Counted from the first letter of the stretch, positions 31,072 to 41,162 are shown. The stretch: 64,000 nucleotides of DNA from Sphaerochaetaceae bacterium (GCA_028532915.1 JAQQAI010000026.1:24013-88012), one strand, 5' to 3'. Translations and numbers: made by a program. Notes: generated from the letters alone by a model not told the origin.

Positions 31072-32190
31072 GTGGCTAAACGGGATTATTACGAAGTTCT
31101 CGGGGTCTCAAAAGGGGCCTCGATGGACGAAATAAAAAAAGCGTATCGTAAACTGGCTGTAGCGAATCACCCGGATAAGAATCCGGGTGACAGTGCCGCT
31201 GAGGAAAGGTTTAAGGAAGCAAGTGAAGCATATGAAGTGTTGAGCAACGAACAGAAGCGTCAGGCCTATGACCAGTACGGTTTTGCAGGCCTTGATGGCG
31301 CGGGCGCTCAGGACTATTCAAATGTCTACAGAGATTTCAGCGACCTGTTCGGCGGAGGAGGGCTGGGAGATATCTTCGGCTCTTTCTTCGGTGGCGGCCA
31401 GCGGTCTCAACAGGGAAGAAGGGGCCCCTCTGCGGGTTCTTCTCTCAGATATGATGTAGAGATCGATTTCAAGGATGCTGTCTTCGGTACGAAGGTCGAG
31501 ATCTCGTTCGCCCATCATGTTCACTGTTCGACATGTTCCGGTTCCGGTGTGAAAAGCGGATCGGGAAGAAAGGTCTGTCCGACGTGTAATGGTGTCGGGC
31601 AGGTAAGAAGGAATTCGGGCTTCTTCTCGATCGCATCGACCTGTCCCACATGTAACGGCGAGGGCTATGTGATAGAGAACCCCTGTGATGACTGTCATGG
31701 GACAGGATTGAAACGAAAGCAGCAGAAAGTCAAAGTGACAATCCCTGCAGGAGTCGATACAGGAAACAGGATATCGCTTTCCGGTATGGGAGATGCCGGT
31801 CCGAACGGCGGTCCATCAGGCGATCTGTTCGTCTATGTGAATGTACGCCCTCATTCCTATTTTGAGAGGTCGGGAAACGATCTGTACTGTCAGATCCCGA
31901 TATCATTCACTCAGGCTGCTTTGGGCGCTACGATCGAAGTACTGACCATTGATGATGTGAAAGTTAAAGTTGCGATTCCGGCAGGCACACAGAACGGAAA
32001 GGTCCTTCGTCTCAGAGGTAAAGGAGTTCCGCATCTGAGAAGTTCTTCGAACCAGAGAGGGGACCAGTATATCAAACTGATCGTCGAGACACCGAAACGA
32101 CTCAACCGGGAGGCGAAGAAACTTATGGGACAGCTCGCTGAAGTGTTGGGTGAGAATGAAAGGCCTACACCAGTTCCTTTCAATGATTAA
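31072..32190 (+). CDS. dnaJ: Hsp40 co-chaperone DnaJ
   Basis: 372 residues from a GTG start. J domain with HPD (NHPDKNPG), a Gly-rich linker, four zinc-finger repeats ([32 protein letters not shown]), then the C-terminal substrate domains. All zinc cysteines are intact. Confidence 0.97.
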   Translation: MAKRDYYEVLGVSKGASMDEIKKAYRKLAVANHPDKNPGDSAAEERFKEASEAYEVLSNEQKRQAYDQYGFAGLDGAGAQDYSNVYRDFSDLFGGGGLGDIFGSFFGGGQRSQQGRRGPSAGSSLRYDVEIDFKDAVFGTKVEISFAHHVHCSTCSGSGVKSGSGRKVCPTCNGVGQVRRNSGFFSIASTCPTCNGEGYVIENPCDDCHGTGLKRKQQKVKVTIPAGVDTGNRISLSGMGDAGPNGGPSGDLFVYVNVRPHSYFERSGNDLYCQIPISFTQAALGATIEVLTIDDVKVKVAIPAGTQNGKVLRLRGKGVPHLRSSSNQRGDQYIKLIVETPKRLNREAKKLMGQLAEVLGENERPTPVPFND

Positions 32191-32209
32191 GTAAAGGAAA
32201 GAAACGAAT

Positions 32210-32965
32210 ATGGCCGATTTTATTATAGGATTTCATGCGATTGAAGAAGCTTTGAAGAACACCAGTGAACGTGGTGTTCTTTATATCTGCAGAAATATGG
32301 AAAAAAGGAATACCCGCCTCGAATCGATGGGGCGGACGAATCCGAAGATCACTGTTAAAAAGATCGCAAAGGCGGAAATGGACAAGATGGTTCCCCGAAC
32401 GGACCATCGGGGTGTCCTGCTTCAGCTGAAAAGCTCTTCCTCATCACCTCTGAAGAAGAACGAGATGAGCGTGAAGGAGTTTCTCGGCAATCTGAAAGAT
32501 GACCAGAGTGCCACTGTTCTGATTCTTGACGGAATCACGGACGTGAACAACCTGGGAGCGATCATGAGAAGTGCCGATCAGTTTTCTGTTTCTCTGGTGA
32601 TAGTTCCTACACGAAGAAGTGCACAGGCGAACTCGACAGTGGAACGCATCAGCAGCGGAGCGGCATCGTATGTTCCGACCGCATCTGTAGCCAACATCGT
32701 AAGAGAGATAGAAGTACTTCAGTCAAACGGATTCTGGGTATATGGTGCCGATATGGATGGTGAAGCGCTTCACAACGTGAAATTTCCTCATCGTACCGCT
32801 ATCGTCATGGGGTCCGAAGGAAGCGGCCTGAGCCAGCTGGTAGAAAAGCGGTGTGACCATATCGTGTCTATCCCGACAGAAGGTCATATCGATTCATTGA
32901 ATGTATCGGTCGCTACCGGGATTCTTCTATATGAAAGAAGCAGGCAGTTAAAAGTACGATCTTAA
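32210..32965 (+). CDS. rlmB: SpoU/TrmH-family rRNA 2'-O-methyltransferase (RlmB type)
   Basis: 251 residues. Substrate-binding N-domain (FIIGFHAIEEAL), then the knotted SPOUT domain with LDGITDVNNLGAIMRSA (motif 1), VMGSEGSGLS (motif 2) and IDSLNVSVATGILLYE (motif 3). Best fit is 23S G2251 methylation, but close paralogues modify other positions. Last gene of the chaperone operon; a strong terminator follows. Confidence 0.87.
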   Translation: MADFIIGFHAIEEALKNTSERGVLYICRNMEKRNTRLESMGRTNPKITVKKIAKAEMDKMVPRTDHRGVLLQLKSSSSSPLKKNEMSVKEFLGNLKDDQSATVLILDGITDVNNLGAIMRSADQFSVSLVIVPTRRSAQANSTVERISSGAASYVPTASVANIVREIEVLQSNGFWVYGADMDGEALHNVKFPHRTAIVMGSEGSGLSQLVEKRCDHIVSIPTEGHIDSLNVSVATGILLYERSRQLKVRS

Positions 32966-33026
32966 AGAGATGCGGGACTATTTCCTCCGCTGTTCGTTAT
33001 TTACACAAATATACAGAAAAGTCATG

Positions 33027-33071
33027 ATGCTGCGGGCAATGCAGAGGCTGCCACCGCGGCATTATTTTTTC
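33027..33071 (+). terminator. rho-independent terminator after rlmB
   Basis: ATGCTGCGG (33027-33035) pairs with CCGCGGCAT (33054-33062), one G-T pair, with an inner GGCA/TGCC helix, then TATTTTTTC. Confidence 0.8.
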
Positions 33072-33104
33072 TTTGAAAATCTTTACACCTGATAAACTTT
33101 TTTG

Positions 33105-33120
33105 TGTGATGGTTATCACA
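33105..33120. promoter_or_regulatory. CRP/FNR-type operator upstream of the Wzi-like genes
   Basis: TGTGAT-GGTT-ATCACA is a perfect inverted repeat that matches the CRP half-site consensus TGTGA-N6-TCACA exactly. It lies 93 bp before the ATG and just upstream of a possible -10 (TAATAT, 33124-33129), so it would overlap the -35 region. Two copies of ATGGTAAAC follow at 33139 and 33159. Confidence 0.6.
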
Positions 33121-33197
33121 AGATAATATAGGTTAACTATGGTAAACAGGGGCAAGAGATGGTAAACTGTCATAGTATATTTCATCTGGAGGCCACT

Positions 33198-34988
33198 ATG
33201 AGAAAACGAGTGATTGCAGCTGTTATTCTTGCAGTTTGTATCGCGACATTCGCGTTTGCACAGAATGTAAACAATGAACAGAAGATCTATTCCATCGACA
33301 GCCCGGTATATGAGGCACTGACTCAGCTTTATATCAGCGAAGGACTTGCACTTCCTTCTACAACAGGTCCCTGGAGTGAGAATGAACTTCTTCTTATGCT
33401 CGATAGGATAGATGAAAGTTCATTGAATTCTGTTGAGGATATCACATACAATTTTATTTATGAGACACTTCACATGGATGATAAGGCTGTGGATTTCGGC
33501 CTCGATATCAATCTTGAAGGGTATTATCATACGAACACGACAGATTTCACGATGCCGGACGACTGGATCTACACCTATGAAGACAGAGCTCCTCTCCTCG
33601 ATATCGTTCTTGAGACTTCCTTGAGTGAGCATTTCTACGGGTATTCATCACTGGCAGTCACAGCAGCCCAATACGAAGATGCAGATAATGATGTGGGGCC
33701 GATTACGAGTCTCTATGGAGCAAATGCCTTCACTTCAAATGTTTTTCTTCTTAATCCTTTGACGGACGGTAGTGCCGGATTTAATCATCTCGATTTCGGT
33801 ATGCCCTACAGAGCTTTCGGTGCCTTCGGTGGGGATGGATGGAGTGTTCAGGTGGGACGTGAGCAGCTTTCCTGGGGACCGGGAACGAGCGGTAATTTCG
33901 TCCTGGGAGATCATATCCATTATCATAATGTGGGAAGAGTGACAGCTTATGAAGATAATTTTAAATATACCTTCCTTACAAGTTTCTTCCCTCATCCAAA
34001 AGAGTATTACACTGATCCAGCATCTGCCTATAATTATGGTGGATATGTAGATTATTCAACAAATCAGACCACGGGTGTAGATGGTCTCAATATGTTTATG
34101 GCACATCGTCTTGAATGGCGTTTTTTACAGCAAAAGGTGAATCTGGTACTCACCGAGGGGATTATGTATCAATCAGAGGACAATACACTTGACCTTCGTA
34201 TCTTAAGCCCGACAGCAATCTTCCATAATTATTACATCAGGTCGAATGCGAACTCGATATTGTCTTTAGAGGTTGATGTAACGCCAATTGACCATCTCAA
34301 CATCTACAGTCAGCTTGTCGTCGATGAATTTGCCCTTCCCGGAGAACCTGTGGCAGGGGAAAGCGGTGCGTTGCCGACGGCTATGGGCTATATGATCGGA
34401 GCTCAAGGAAACTATCCTGTGATGGACGGGTTTGTTTATGGTTCGTTCGAGTGGGCGAAGACCGACCCTTATCTATATCTAAGAGACAATGGAAATTATT
34501 CTCAAGACGCCGGAGAATATGGGATCAACTATGTGGTAGCTGTTCGTGAATATATGAGAAAGGGCGTAATCTATGATGAAAACTTCCTCGGTTACGAATA
34601 CGGCGGAGATGCGATAGTCCTGAACGGACAGGTCGGCTACAAAGAGTTCGGAAAATGGCATGCTACGGCAAATGTCTTTTACATGATGCACGGTACACAC
34701 GATATGTGGACCTTGTGGGAAAAAGAAGATGGCAGTAACGGAACCTCAGAACAGACAACCCCGACTACGGAGCATGTGACTGACAATAATCTTGACGATG
34801 ATGTCAGCGACCGGGACAGCGTTGAGACAACATTGGTCATCGGTGTTCAGGGCGGCTATACCATCGTTCCTGGATTCGATGTGTTCGCTCAGCTTGATTT
34901 CGTGAATATCACGAATCCGGGTAATGTGAGTACGAATGCAGATCAGCAGGATATTCAACTGACAGTCGGTGTCAGTTATGAACTGTAG
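33198..34988 (+). CDS. Wzi-like outer-membrane beta-barrel protein, first copy
   Basis: 596 residues with a clear signal peptide (cleavage after AFA before Q, ~residue 22). A short alpha-helical region (SPVYEALTQLYISEGLALP ... PWSENELLLMLDRID) precedes alternating amphipathic strands. It resembles the capsule-assembly Wzi family (Cap_assemb_Wzi). Wzi binds surface polysaccharide; the ligand here is unknown. The ATG 33198 follows CTGGAGG; an in-frame upstream start lacks a ribosome site. A related protein follows 7 bp later. Confidence 0.65.
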   Translation: MRKRVIAAVILAVCIATFAFAQNVNNEQKIYSIDSPVYEALTQLYISEGLALPSTTGPWSENELLLMLDRIDESSLNSVEDITYNFIYETLHMDDKAVDFGLDINLEGYYHTNTTDFTMPDDWIYTYEDRAPLLDIVLETSLSEHFYGYSSLAVTAAQYEDADNDVGPITSLYGANAFTSNVFLLNPLTDGSAGFNHLDFGMPYRAFGAFGGDGWSVQVGREQLSWGPGTSGNFVLGDHIHYHNVGRVTAYEDNFKYTFLTSFFPHPKEYYTDPASAYNYGGYVDYSTNQTTGVDGLNMFMAHRLEWRFLQQKVNLVLTEGIMYQSEDNTLDLRILSPTAIFHNYYIRSNANSILSLEVDVTPIDHLNIYSQLVVDEFALPGEPVAGESGALPTAMGYMIGAQGNYPVMDGFVYGSFEWAKTDPYLYLRDNGNYSQDAGEYGINYVVAVREYMRKGVIYDENFLGYEYGGDAIVLNGQVGYKEFGKWHATANVFYMMHGTHDMWTLWEKEDGSNGTSEQTTPTTEHVTDNNLDDDVSDRDSVETTLVIGVQGGYTIVPGFDVFAQLDFVNITNPGNVSTNADQQDIQLTVGVSYEL

Positions 34989-34995
34989 GACATAT

Positions 34996-36684
34996 ATGAA
35001 AAAACTATCTGTAGTCACTGCCATCTTGATGATGGCAGTCTCTCTTTCTCTGTATTCCTCGAATGAAGTCAGGATGATTCCCCTCGATTCTTCCGTCTAC
35101 GGGGATATTGAGGCACTCTATCTGGTCGCAGGCTATGGAACGCCCTCGAACAAGGCTCCATGGAGTGTTGCCGAGGCCGATTTGATCCTTTCTAGAATAG
35201 ATGTGAATTCTCTCTCCTTTGAGATGAAAGCTTTCTATGACCGGATAGAGGCCGAAGTGAATTCTCCTCTGCGCTATGATTATGATGAGCTTGTCGATTT
35301 CGGCTTCAACGCCGATGTCTACGGGGAGCTGTATGCCCATTCGAACGGTGATGAGTTTTCCAACGAAGCTGATTGGACTTTTGGGTTTCCAGAAAGAAAG
35401 CCGATGATCCTTCTGCGACTGGATATGGCGTTCTCCGATTTCCTTTACATCTATTCCGATCTGCAGTACGGAAGAAACAGATTCACCGATGAGGACTCTT
35501 TCGATCAATATGATATCGACGAGGATGAAGGAATCATAACCTCAAGCGGCGGTGGAAAATACTCCACGCTTTCTTCAATCTTCAATCAGGCATTTTTGAC
35601 CAACTGGATGAGCGCCACCTGGGACCTTGATTTTCAGACTCCGAAGAGGGCACTGATAGCAACCGGTTCGTCGAACTGGAACCTTTCTCTCTCTCGCGAC
35701 AAGATCCGCTGGGGCAACGGTCATTCTGGAAACTTCGTCATCTCAGATCATGATGATTACCAGGAGTATCTCCGGTTTGTCACCTTCAGTGATAAATTCT
35801 CGTATGACTGGACGAACATGTTCTTCGAGACCAACTACAACAGCGGAGAAGGAAGCAGTGCCGATGAACAGTTCAAGATGTTCATGGCTCACCGGCTGGA
35901 GTTTCGACCGATCGATTCAGTAACCTTCGCTCTCTCGGAGAATGTGATGTATCAGAATGATGTGTTCTCTCTGCGTCACTTCAATCCGGCGAATATCTAT
36001 CATAATCTGAACAGCAGAACGATGTTCAATGCGATAGCCCATGCGGAATTGGATGTGATGGTTTCTCCCGGAATCAATCTGTACGGGCAGTTCGCTCTTG
36101 ATCAGGCGAGAGCTCCGAACGAAGGGGATTCTCAGGCTGACGCATCAGCCTACCTGTTCGGGATCGAATATGCTAAGGAAATCTCCAGCGGGATTCTCTT
36201 CTCTTCATTAGAGTTCGCATCGACAAGTCCTGCGATGTACCGTCGTGAGCTCGTCGATTTTATCACCATCAGACGATACCACGGAAACGGCACTTCGTTT
36301 GTCACCCATTTCGATTATCTCGGATACGAGTACGGCGGTGATGCCAAGGTGATACAGCTGGATGTTACCTATCGTCTTCCGGAAGACAGGAATATCGCTT
36401 TTCAGCTGTTCTACATGAGGCACGGGGAAGTTGATTTCTTTACTGATAACAGTATTGTGAATGACATTACCGAGTCATCACCTTCTGGAGAAGTAGTAGA
36501 AGAGACCTTGAGTGCTACTCTTTCTGGAGAGTATACGATTGAGAACCTGATTTCCTTCATCGATTCATCACTGTGGGCGAATGTTTCATTTGTTCAGAAA
36601 TGGGATTACACGAAGGCTACCGAAAGTGTAAGTAACTATCACACTGATGTTCAACTTACTGTCGGTATGGGACTTTCCTTCTAG
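34996..36684 (+). CDS. Wzi-like outer-membrane beta-barrel protein, second copy
   Basis: 562 residues with a signal peptide (MKKLSVVTAILMMAVSLSLY). It shares with the upstream protein the N-terminal SSVYGDIEALYLVAGYGTP/PWSV block, the FMAHRLEFR motif, YLGYEYGGDA and a C-terminal QLTVG strand ending in Phe, a typical barrel-assembly signal. It is therefore a tandem duplicate that has diverged. The weak ribosome site (AGGA) and 7-bp gap suggest coupling. Its stop overlaps the purD stop on the other strand (CTAG). Confidence 0.65.
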   Translation: MKKLSVVTAILMMAVSLSLYSSNEVRMIPLDSSVYGDIEALYLVAGYGTPSNKAPWSVAEADLILSRIDVNSLSFEMKAFYDRIEAEVNSPLRYDYDELVDFGFNADVYGELYAHSNGDEFSNEADWTFGFPERKPMILLRLDMAFSDFLYIYSDLQYGRNRFTDEDSFDQYDIDEDEGIITSSGGGKYSTLSSIFNQAFLTNWMSATWDLDFQTPKRALIATGSSNWNLSLSRDKIRWGNGHSGNFVISDHDDYQEYLRFVTFSDKFSYDWTNMFFETNYNSGEGSSADEQFKMFMAHRLEFRPIDSVTFALSENVMYQNDVFSLRHFNPANIYHNLNSRTMFNAIAHAELDVMVSPGINLYGQFALDQARAPNEGDSQADASAYLFGIEYAKEISSGILFSSLEFASTSPAMYRRELVDFITIRRYHGNGTSFVTHFDYLGYEYGGDAKVIQLDVTYRLPEDRNIAFQLFYMRHGEVDFFTDNSIVNDITESSPSGEVVEETLSATLSGEYTIENLISFIDSSLWANVSFVQKWDYTKATESVSNYHTDVQLTVGMGLSF

Positions 36685-37946
36685 TTGTCGAAGAATTTGT
36701 TTCCGATATCGGACCGGTACCATGCTCCATCGAACTGAACTAGGTCTATATATTCATACGCCTGCTTGTTGGCTTCGATGATGTTCTTCCCGATACCGAC
36801 AACAGTAACGTTTCTCCCTCCGTTGGTGAGAGCCTTGCCTTCGTTCTCACATACCGCTCCATAGAAAATAAACGGTTTGTTGAGAAGGAGATTATTGCGG
36901 ATGATCAGAGGCAGAGGCGCCACTTCCTTTCCGATTTCGGGATGACCGGGATATCCTTTGCTAGCGACGACTACAGCGACCGAGGAGTGATGGGAAACTT
37001 CCAATGCAAATGTGCTCAGTCTGTCTTTGGCCATTGCCTGGAGAATCTCGATGATGTCAGATTTGATCAGTGGGACGATAGCCTGAGTCGCAGGGTCATT
37101 GAATCTGACGTGGTAATCGACAAGTTTCGGGCCATCGCCGGTGAGTATTACACTGAAAGTAAGAACTCCCTTATATGCTATCTGTTCAACTCTCATGCCG
37201 TAGAGAGTCGGTTCGATGATCTGTTCCGTGATAGCCTTTTTTTCTTTTGAACTGATAGGAACGGGGCAGATAGATCCCATACCACCGGTCGCTGCACCCT
37301 TGTCACCTTCACCGCTTTTCGTGTAGTCGGAGCAGATCGGCAGCATCATATACCCGTTGTTGTCAGTGAATACAGTGATTGTCACATTCAGTCCGGAAAG
37401 GGACTGTTCCAGAATCAGAGTGTCTTCTTCAAGGATCTCTTCGGCGAAATTCATGAGAGTATCATGATCTGCCGAGTTGACCATGATTCTGCTGGGAGCG
37501 AGAGCATTCTTTTTAAGGACGAACCGCTCACCTTCATGCCGGTGCAGATAGGCAGACAGGCTTTCGGCGTCCTCGAACATCTTGTTTGCCGGGGTGGGGA
37601 TATTGTGTCTGCTTGTGAAACTTCGGGCGAACTGACGGTCACCTTCGAGAGGAAGAGCATATTTCGGAGCTCCGAATGTATCGATGCCTCTCTCATTGAG
37701 GTAGTCGATGACCCCGGTGAACAGAGGAGCTTCCGTTCCGACGAAAACATATGAAATACCGTGTTTTCGACAGGCATCGTATACTTGCTCAGGAGAAGAT
37801 GGATCGATATCCACCAGGTTTGCTGCAATCGCACCTGTTCCGACATTCCCTTTTGCGACATAAAGCCCGTCAATCAATCGGCTTTGTGAAAACAGCCATG
37901 TGATGGCATGATCTTTTGCTCCGGAACCAAGAACTAGTACTCTCAT
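36681..37946 (-). CDS. purD: phosphoribosylamine-glycine ligase
   Basis: 421 residues. Second step of purine synthesis, ATP-grasp fold: N-domain GSGAKDHAITW, GTEAPLFTGV, the ATP-grasp part with FVLKKNALAPSR, and TGGMGSICPVP. GTVGAIA-type Gly motifs near the N-terminus are intact. AAGGAG is upstream. It is the last gene of the minus-strand tatD-dusB-purD set. Confidence 0.9.
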   Translation of the reverse strand: MRVLVLGSGAKDHAITWLFSQSRLIDGLYVAKGNVGTGAIAANLVDIDPSSPEQVYDACRKHGISYVFVGTEAPLFTGVIDYLNERGIDTFGAPKYALPLEGDRQFARSFTSRHNIPTPANKMFEDAESLSAYLHRHEGERFVLKKNALAPSRIMVNSADHDTLMNFAEEILEEDTLILEQSLSGLNVTITVFTDNNGYMMLPICSDYTKSGEGDKGAATGGMGSICPVPISSKEKKAITEQIIEPTLYGMRVEQIAYKGVLTFSVILTGDGPKLVDYHVRFNDPATQAIVPLIKSDIIEILQAMAKDRLSTFALEVSHHSSVAVVVASKGYPGHPEIGKEVAPLPLIIRNNLLLNKPFIFYGAVCENEGKALTNGGRNVTVVGIGKNIIEANKQAYEYIDLVQFDGAWYRSDIGNKFFDN

Positions 37947-38006
37947 GAGCCTTCAATCTCCTTTATTCATACTGGGATATATGCTATCACGGAACAAACA
38001 TGGAGG

Positions 38007-39035
38007 TCAATTGAGCGGTATCAACGTCCCGTTCAACAGGCTGTCACATACCCTTTCGTATTCATGGAATGTCGTTGCCTGAACCAGTGCCTGCTTTGCT
38101 CTTGCTCCGTGGGGGAGGCCTTTGAGATAACTCGCAGCATGCTTTCTCATCTCTCTGCAGGCCAGCTGCTCACCGCTGTAGGTTCCCATAAGATGGAGCT
38201 GTCTCAGCATTACCTGAAGTCTTGTTTCAAGCGGCGGTTCCTCTTGCGGTTTTCCGGTAAGAAGGGCCTTTGTCCTTTCAAAGATGAATGGATTGCCGAT
38301 AGCTCCTCTTGCGAACATAACTCCGTCGATTCCTGTCTGTTCGAGCATATCTTTAGCCGATTGCGGTGTGAACAGATCACCGGAACCGAAGATGATGACC
38401 GAAGGGGCCGTTTTACGGGTGTAGTCTTTTAATTCTTTCAGCGAGTCCCAGTCCGCACTTCCTGAATAGTACATGCTTCTGGTACGGGCATGCATCGTGA
38501 TCATATCCACTCCGGCACCGACTGCTGCCGCGGCGACTTCCCTGAAATTGACCGATGTCTCATTCCAGCCTTTTCGTATCTTTATCGAGATGGGGATATC
38601 TGTATGTTCTTTCAATTCCTCAACCATCTTTCGAATTTTTTCAGGTTCGTTCATCAGGGCGCTTCCGGCTCCGGTCTTGACGACTTTCGGTACGGGACAT
38701 CCGCAATTGATATCGATGATTGAAGGGTTGTATTTCAGCAGTTTTTCAAGAGATCTCATCGACACCGAAGAGTCGTTCATGAAGATCTGAACCCCCAGGA
38801 ATTCTTCGTTTCGGGCCCGGATAAGAAGCTTTTCGGTGTTGGCGCTTTCTCGTGCCAGCCCCTCGGCACTCACCATCTCGGTATAGGTGAAAGATGCTCC
38901 GTTTTCGATGCACACAGAGCGAAAGGCCCTGTCCGTGTATCCTGCGAGCGGAGCCAGAAAGAGATTGCCGTCAAAGGTCATATTTCCTATGGTGACGCTG
39001 TGGTATAAAGATGAGGTTTTTTCTTGAGAATTCAT
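38007..39035 (-). CDS. dusB: tRNA-dihydrouridine synthase
   Basis: 342 residues. FMN TIM-barrel enzyme reducing uridines in tRNA. APLAGYTDRAFR (N-terminus), DINCGCPVPKV with the catalytic Cys, KIRKGWN and FARGAIGNPF are typical of the DusB subgroup. It begins 10 bp after tatD; the ribosome site is inside tatD. Confidence 0.92.
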   Translation of the reverse strand: MNSQEKTSSLYHSVTIGNMTFDGNLFLAPLAGYTDRAFRSVCIENGASFTYTEMVSAEGLARESANTEKLLIRARNEEFLGVQIFMNDSSVSMRSLEKLLKYNPSIIDINCGCPVPKVVKTGAGSALMNEPEKIRKMVEELKEHTDIPISIKIRKGWNETSVNFREVAAAAVGAGVDMITMHARTRSMYYSGSADWDSLKELKDYTRKTAPSVIIFGSGDLFTPQSAKDMLEQTGIDGVMFARGAIGNPFIFERTKALLTGKPQEEPPLETRLQVMLRQLHLMGTYSGEQLACREMRKHAASYLKGLPHGARAKQALVQATTFHEYERVCDSLLNGTLIPLN

Positions 39036-39045
39036 GACCCCGCGG

Positions 39046-39825
39046 TTAATCCTCTTCGGGCAGTTTGAAAGCTCTCAGACTGTTTTTGTACAGTGCATCG
39101 GCGGTCTCTTCCAGATCCAGCCCTTTTATATTCGCCACTGCCATCGCCGTCTCCTCAAGGTACGCCGGTTTGTTTCTCTTTCCCTTATATGCGGAAGGAA
39201 CCATGAACGGGCTTTCCGATTCGATGAGGATCCTGTCCAGAGGGAGATTATAGATCGTCTCATGAAGATGTCGGACATTCTTGTAGGTGATGTTTCCTGC
39301 AAAAGAGAAGAACATCGGCAGATCCAGAGCCTCACGTGCGAAATTCCAGTCTTCGCTGTAGCAGTGGAAGATTCCTCCATCCTCCCCTAATCTTGTCTTG
39401 AGAATGCTGAGGATATCTTTTCCGGCATCTCTGTTGTGGATGATCACCGGGAACTTCAAAGAACGGGCGATATCAAGCTGTTTGATGAACAGTTCGACCT
39501 GAGAGTTCTTGTCTCCGTAGTTTCTGTAGTAATCGAGGCCGATTTCTCCTATGGCGATGACTCTTTCCAGTTTGGAGAATTCATTGATCTTCTGCTCCCA
39601 GTTGAATCCCGGGTTCGTGACTTCAGAAGGAGATACTCCCACCGCATGATATACGCCGTCGGCAGTTTTCAAATTGTTGTAGACAATCTCGAAATCTATA
39701 AGACTATTACATATACTCACAATGTGAGATACGGCTTTTCGTTTAGCGCGCTGGATGATGAGCAACTGCTCCATCTGATCTTCATGTATTAACCCGATGT
39801 GGGCGTGAGTATCAAATAATTTCAT
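39046..39825 (-). CDS. TatD-family metal-dependent hydrolase
   Basis: 259 residues from MKLFDTHAHIGL, with AGGAAA upstream. Metal ligands: DTHAH, the IGEIGLDYYR glutamate, HNRDA, FHCYSE and ESESPF. The family includes 3'-5' DNA/RNA exonucleases and D-aminoacyl-tRNA-like hydrolases. The in-frame start 24 bp further out lacks a ribosome site. First gene of the operon with dusB and purD. Confidence 0.88.
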   Translation of the reverse strand: MKLFDTHAHIGLIHEDQMEQLLIIQRAKRKAVSHIVSICNSLIDFEIVYNNLKTADGVYHAVGVSPSEVTNPGFNWEQKINEFSKLERVIAIGEIGLDYYRNYGDKNSQVELFIKQLDIARSLKFPVIIHNRDAGKDILSILKTRLGEDGGIFHCYSEDWNFAREALDLPMFFSFAGNITYKNVRHLHETIYNLPLDRILIESESPFMVPSAYKGKRNKPAYLEETAMAVANIKGLDLEETADALYKNSLRAFKLPEED

Positions 39826-39917
39826 GATTTTTCCTGATTTAGTGAACATTTACATCTATAATGGATGTACGTGTAAGATATCATGAACCACCGTTGGCGT
39901 CAAGGAGGATTTACTGT

Positions 39918-39946
39918 TTGACAATTTTGACGCTACATGGTAATTT
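39918..39946 (+). promoter_or_regulatory. ricT: promoter of ricT
   Basis: TTGACA (39918-39923), 17 bp, TAATTT (39941-39946), in the 174-bp divergent gap between tatD and ricT. Confidence 0.6.
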
Positions 39947-39999
39947 AATTCAAGTTAAAGATTTGTAGTGGTTTTCGCATTAAGGAAATAAGGACATAG

Positions 40000-41109
40000 A
40001 TGAAGAATAACAAGCCTCAGATACACACTAGGCGAGAAGATAGTAAGCAGCAGACACCTTCAAAGCATGAGAAATACGGATATATATATCTGGTCAAAAG
40101 CCCAGCAAGCAACGAATTAACTGTTTGTGCCTTCCATCGTAAATTGAAGAAAGATGAGAGGGTTGTATACCCTTCCCGTTTCGGACTCGACTATGGGATT
40201 ATCGCCGGTTCGGCAATGGAAATCGGCCAGTATCAGCCGGGTTCGGTCGAATGTCACGGAGCCCGTTTGCATGGAGATTGTGTCAATAAAGCTGAAGATG
40301 AAGAGAATGATCTGCTTGCATCCAGTGACGAACTGGGAATCGATATCCCTAAAGAGAATCTTCCCTTACATAACAGTGAAGAAGCCGAAGATGTCGAATT
40401 CGAGAAGGATATGGTGGAGATTACCGGTGAGATAGACTGGATCGACCACATCGTTACCGAAGAAGATACACGTAAGCATGATGAATTGAGTATGCAGGAA
40501 GATGATGCGTTGAGACTGTGCAGGGAGAAGATCGCGGCACATGGCCTCGATATGAAACTTGTCAATGCACATTATCTTTTCGGAGAACCCAAGATCATCT
40601 TCTTTTTCACCAGCGCAAATCGTGTTGATTTCCGTGAACTGGTGAGAGACCTGGTAAGTATCTTCCGGATAAGAATCGAGTTGAGGCAGATAGGGGTTCG
40701 CGATGAATCCCGGGTGCTCGGCGGTCTTGCAGTCTGCGGACGTGACTACTGCTGTCACTGTCTGGCCGACAAGATGAATCCTGTCTCGATAAAGATGGCC
40801 AAGGAACAGAATCTTTCATTGAATTCCACGAAGATTTCCGGACCGTGCGGCAGATTGCTGTGCTGTCTGTCCTACGAGTACGATTTTTACGTCGAAGAGA
40901 AGAAGGGACTTCCTTCAGAAGGGAGCAAGCTCAGAATCCTTCATGAAACCATGCGTGTCAGCGATGTAAATATTCTCAGCAGAAAGATTACTGTGACGAG
41001 CATAGATGGAAGAAGCATTGTGATCCCGTTCAGAAAGCTTACCTATGATACTCAGCATAAAAGATGGGATGTCGATAAGGCATATTTGGAAGAAATTCTT
41101 TCACCGTGA
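40000..41109 (+). CDS. ricT: PSP1-domain protein, RicT/YaaT-like
   Basis: 369 residues. An N-terminal region with a charged low-complexity insert (~95-170) is followed by the PSP1 C-terminal domain: FTSANRVDFRELVRDL, GVRDESRVLGGLAVCGRDYC and LNSTKISGPCGRLLCCLSYE, almost identical to Bacillus YaaT. The conserved cysteines bind Fe-S clusters there and the protein directs RNase Y cleavage. RicA and RicF partners are not in the window, but rny is. Confidence 0.9.
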   Translation: MKNNKPQIHTRREDSKQQTPSKHEKYGYIYLVKSPASNELTVCAFHRKLKKDERVVYPSRFGLDYGIIAGSAMEIGQYQPGSVECHGARLHGDCVNKAEDEENDLLASSDELGIDIPKENLPLHNSEEAEDVEFEKDMVEITGEIDWIDHIVTEEDTRKHDELSMQEDDALRLCREKIAAHGLDMKLVNAHYLFGEPKIIFFFTSANRVDFRELVRDLVSIFRIRIELRQIGVRDESRVLGGLAVCGRDYCCHCLADKMNPVSIKMAKEQNLSLNSTKISGPCGRLLCCLSYEYDFYVEEKKGLPSEGSKLRILHETMRVSDVNILSRKITVTSIDGRSIVIPFRKLTYDTQHKRWDVDKAYLEEILSP

Positions 41110-41133
41110 TGCAATACTTTGTAAACTATTGTA

Positions 41134-41162
41134 TTGACCGATTTTACGGAGTATGATATTTT
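41134..41162 (+). promoter_or_regulatory. rpsT: possible promoter of rpsT
   Basis: TTGACC (41134-41139), 17 bp, TATTTT (41157-41162). An inverted repeat CAATAC/GTATTG (41112-41117, 41131-41136) overlaps the -35. Confidence 0.45.

Noticed and set aside
41112..41136. Inverted repeat CAATAC/GTATTG before rpsT as terminator or operator
   Set aside because: Six-bp arms with a 13-nt loop, no T-run and chance occurrence likely; noted only with the promoter.
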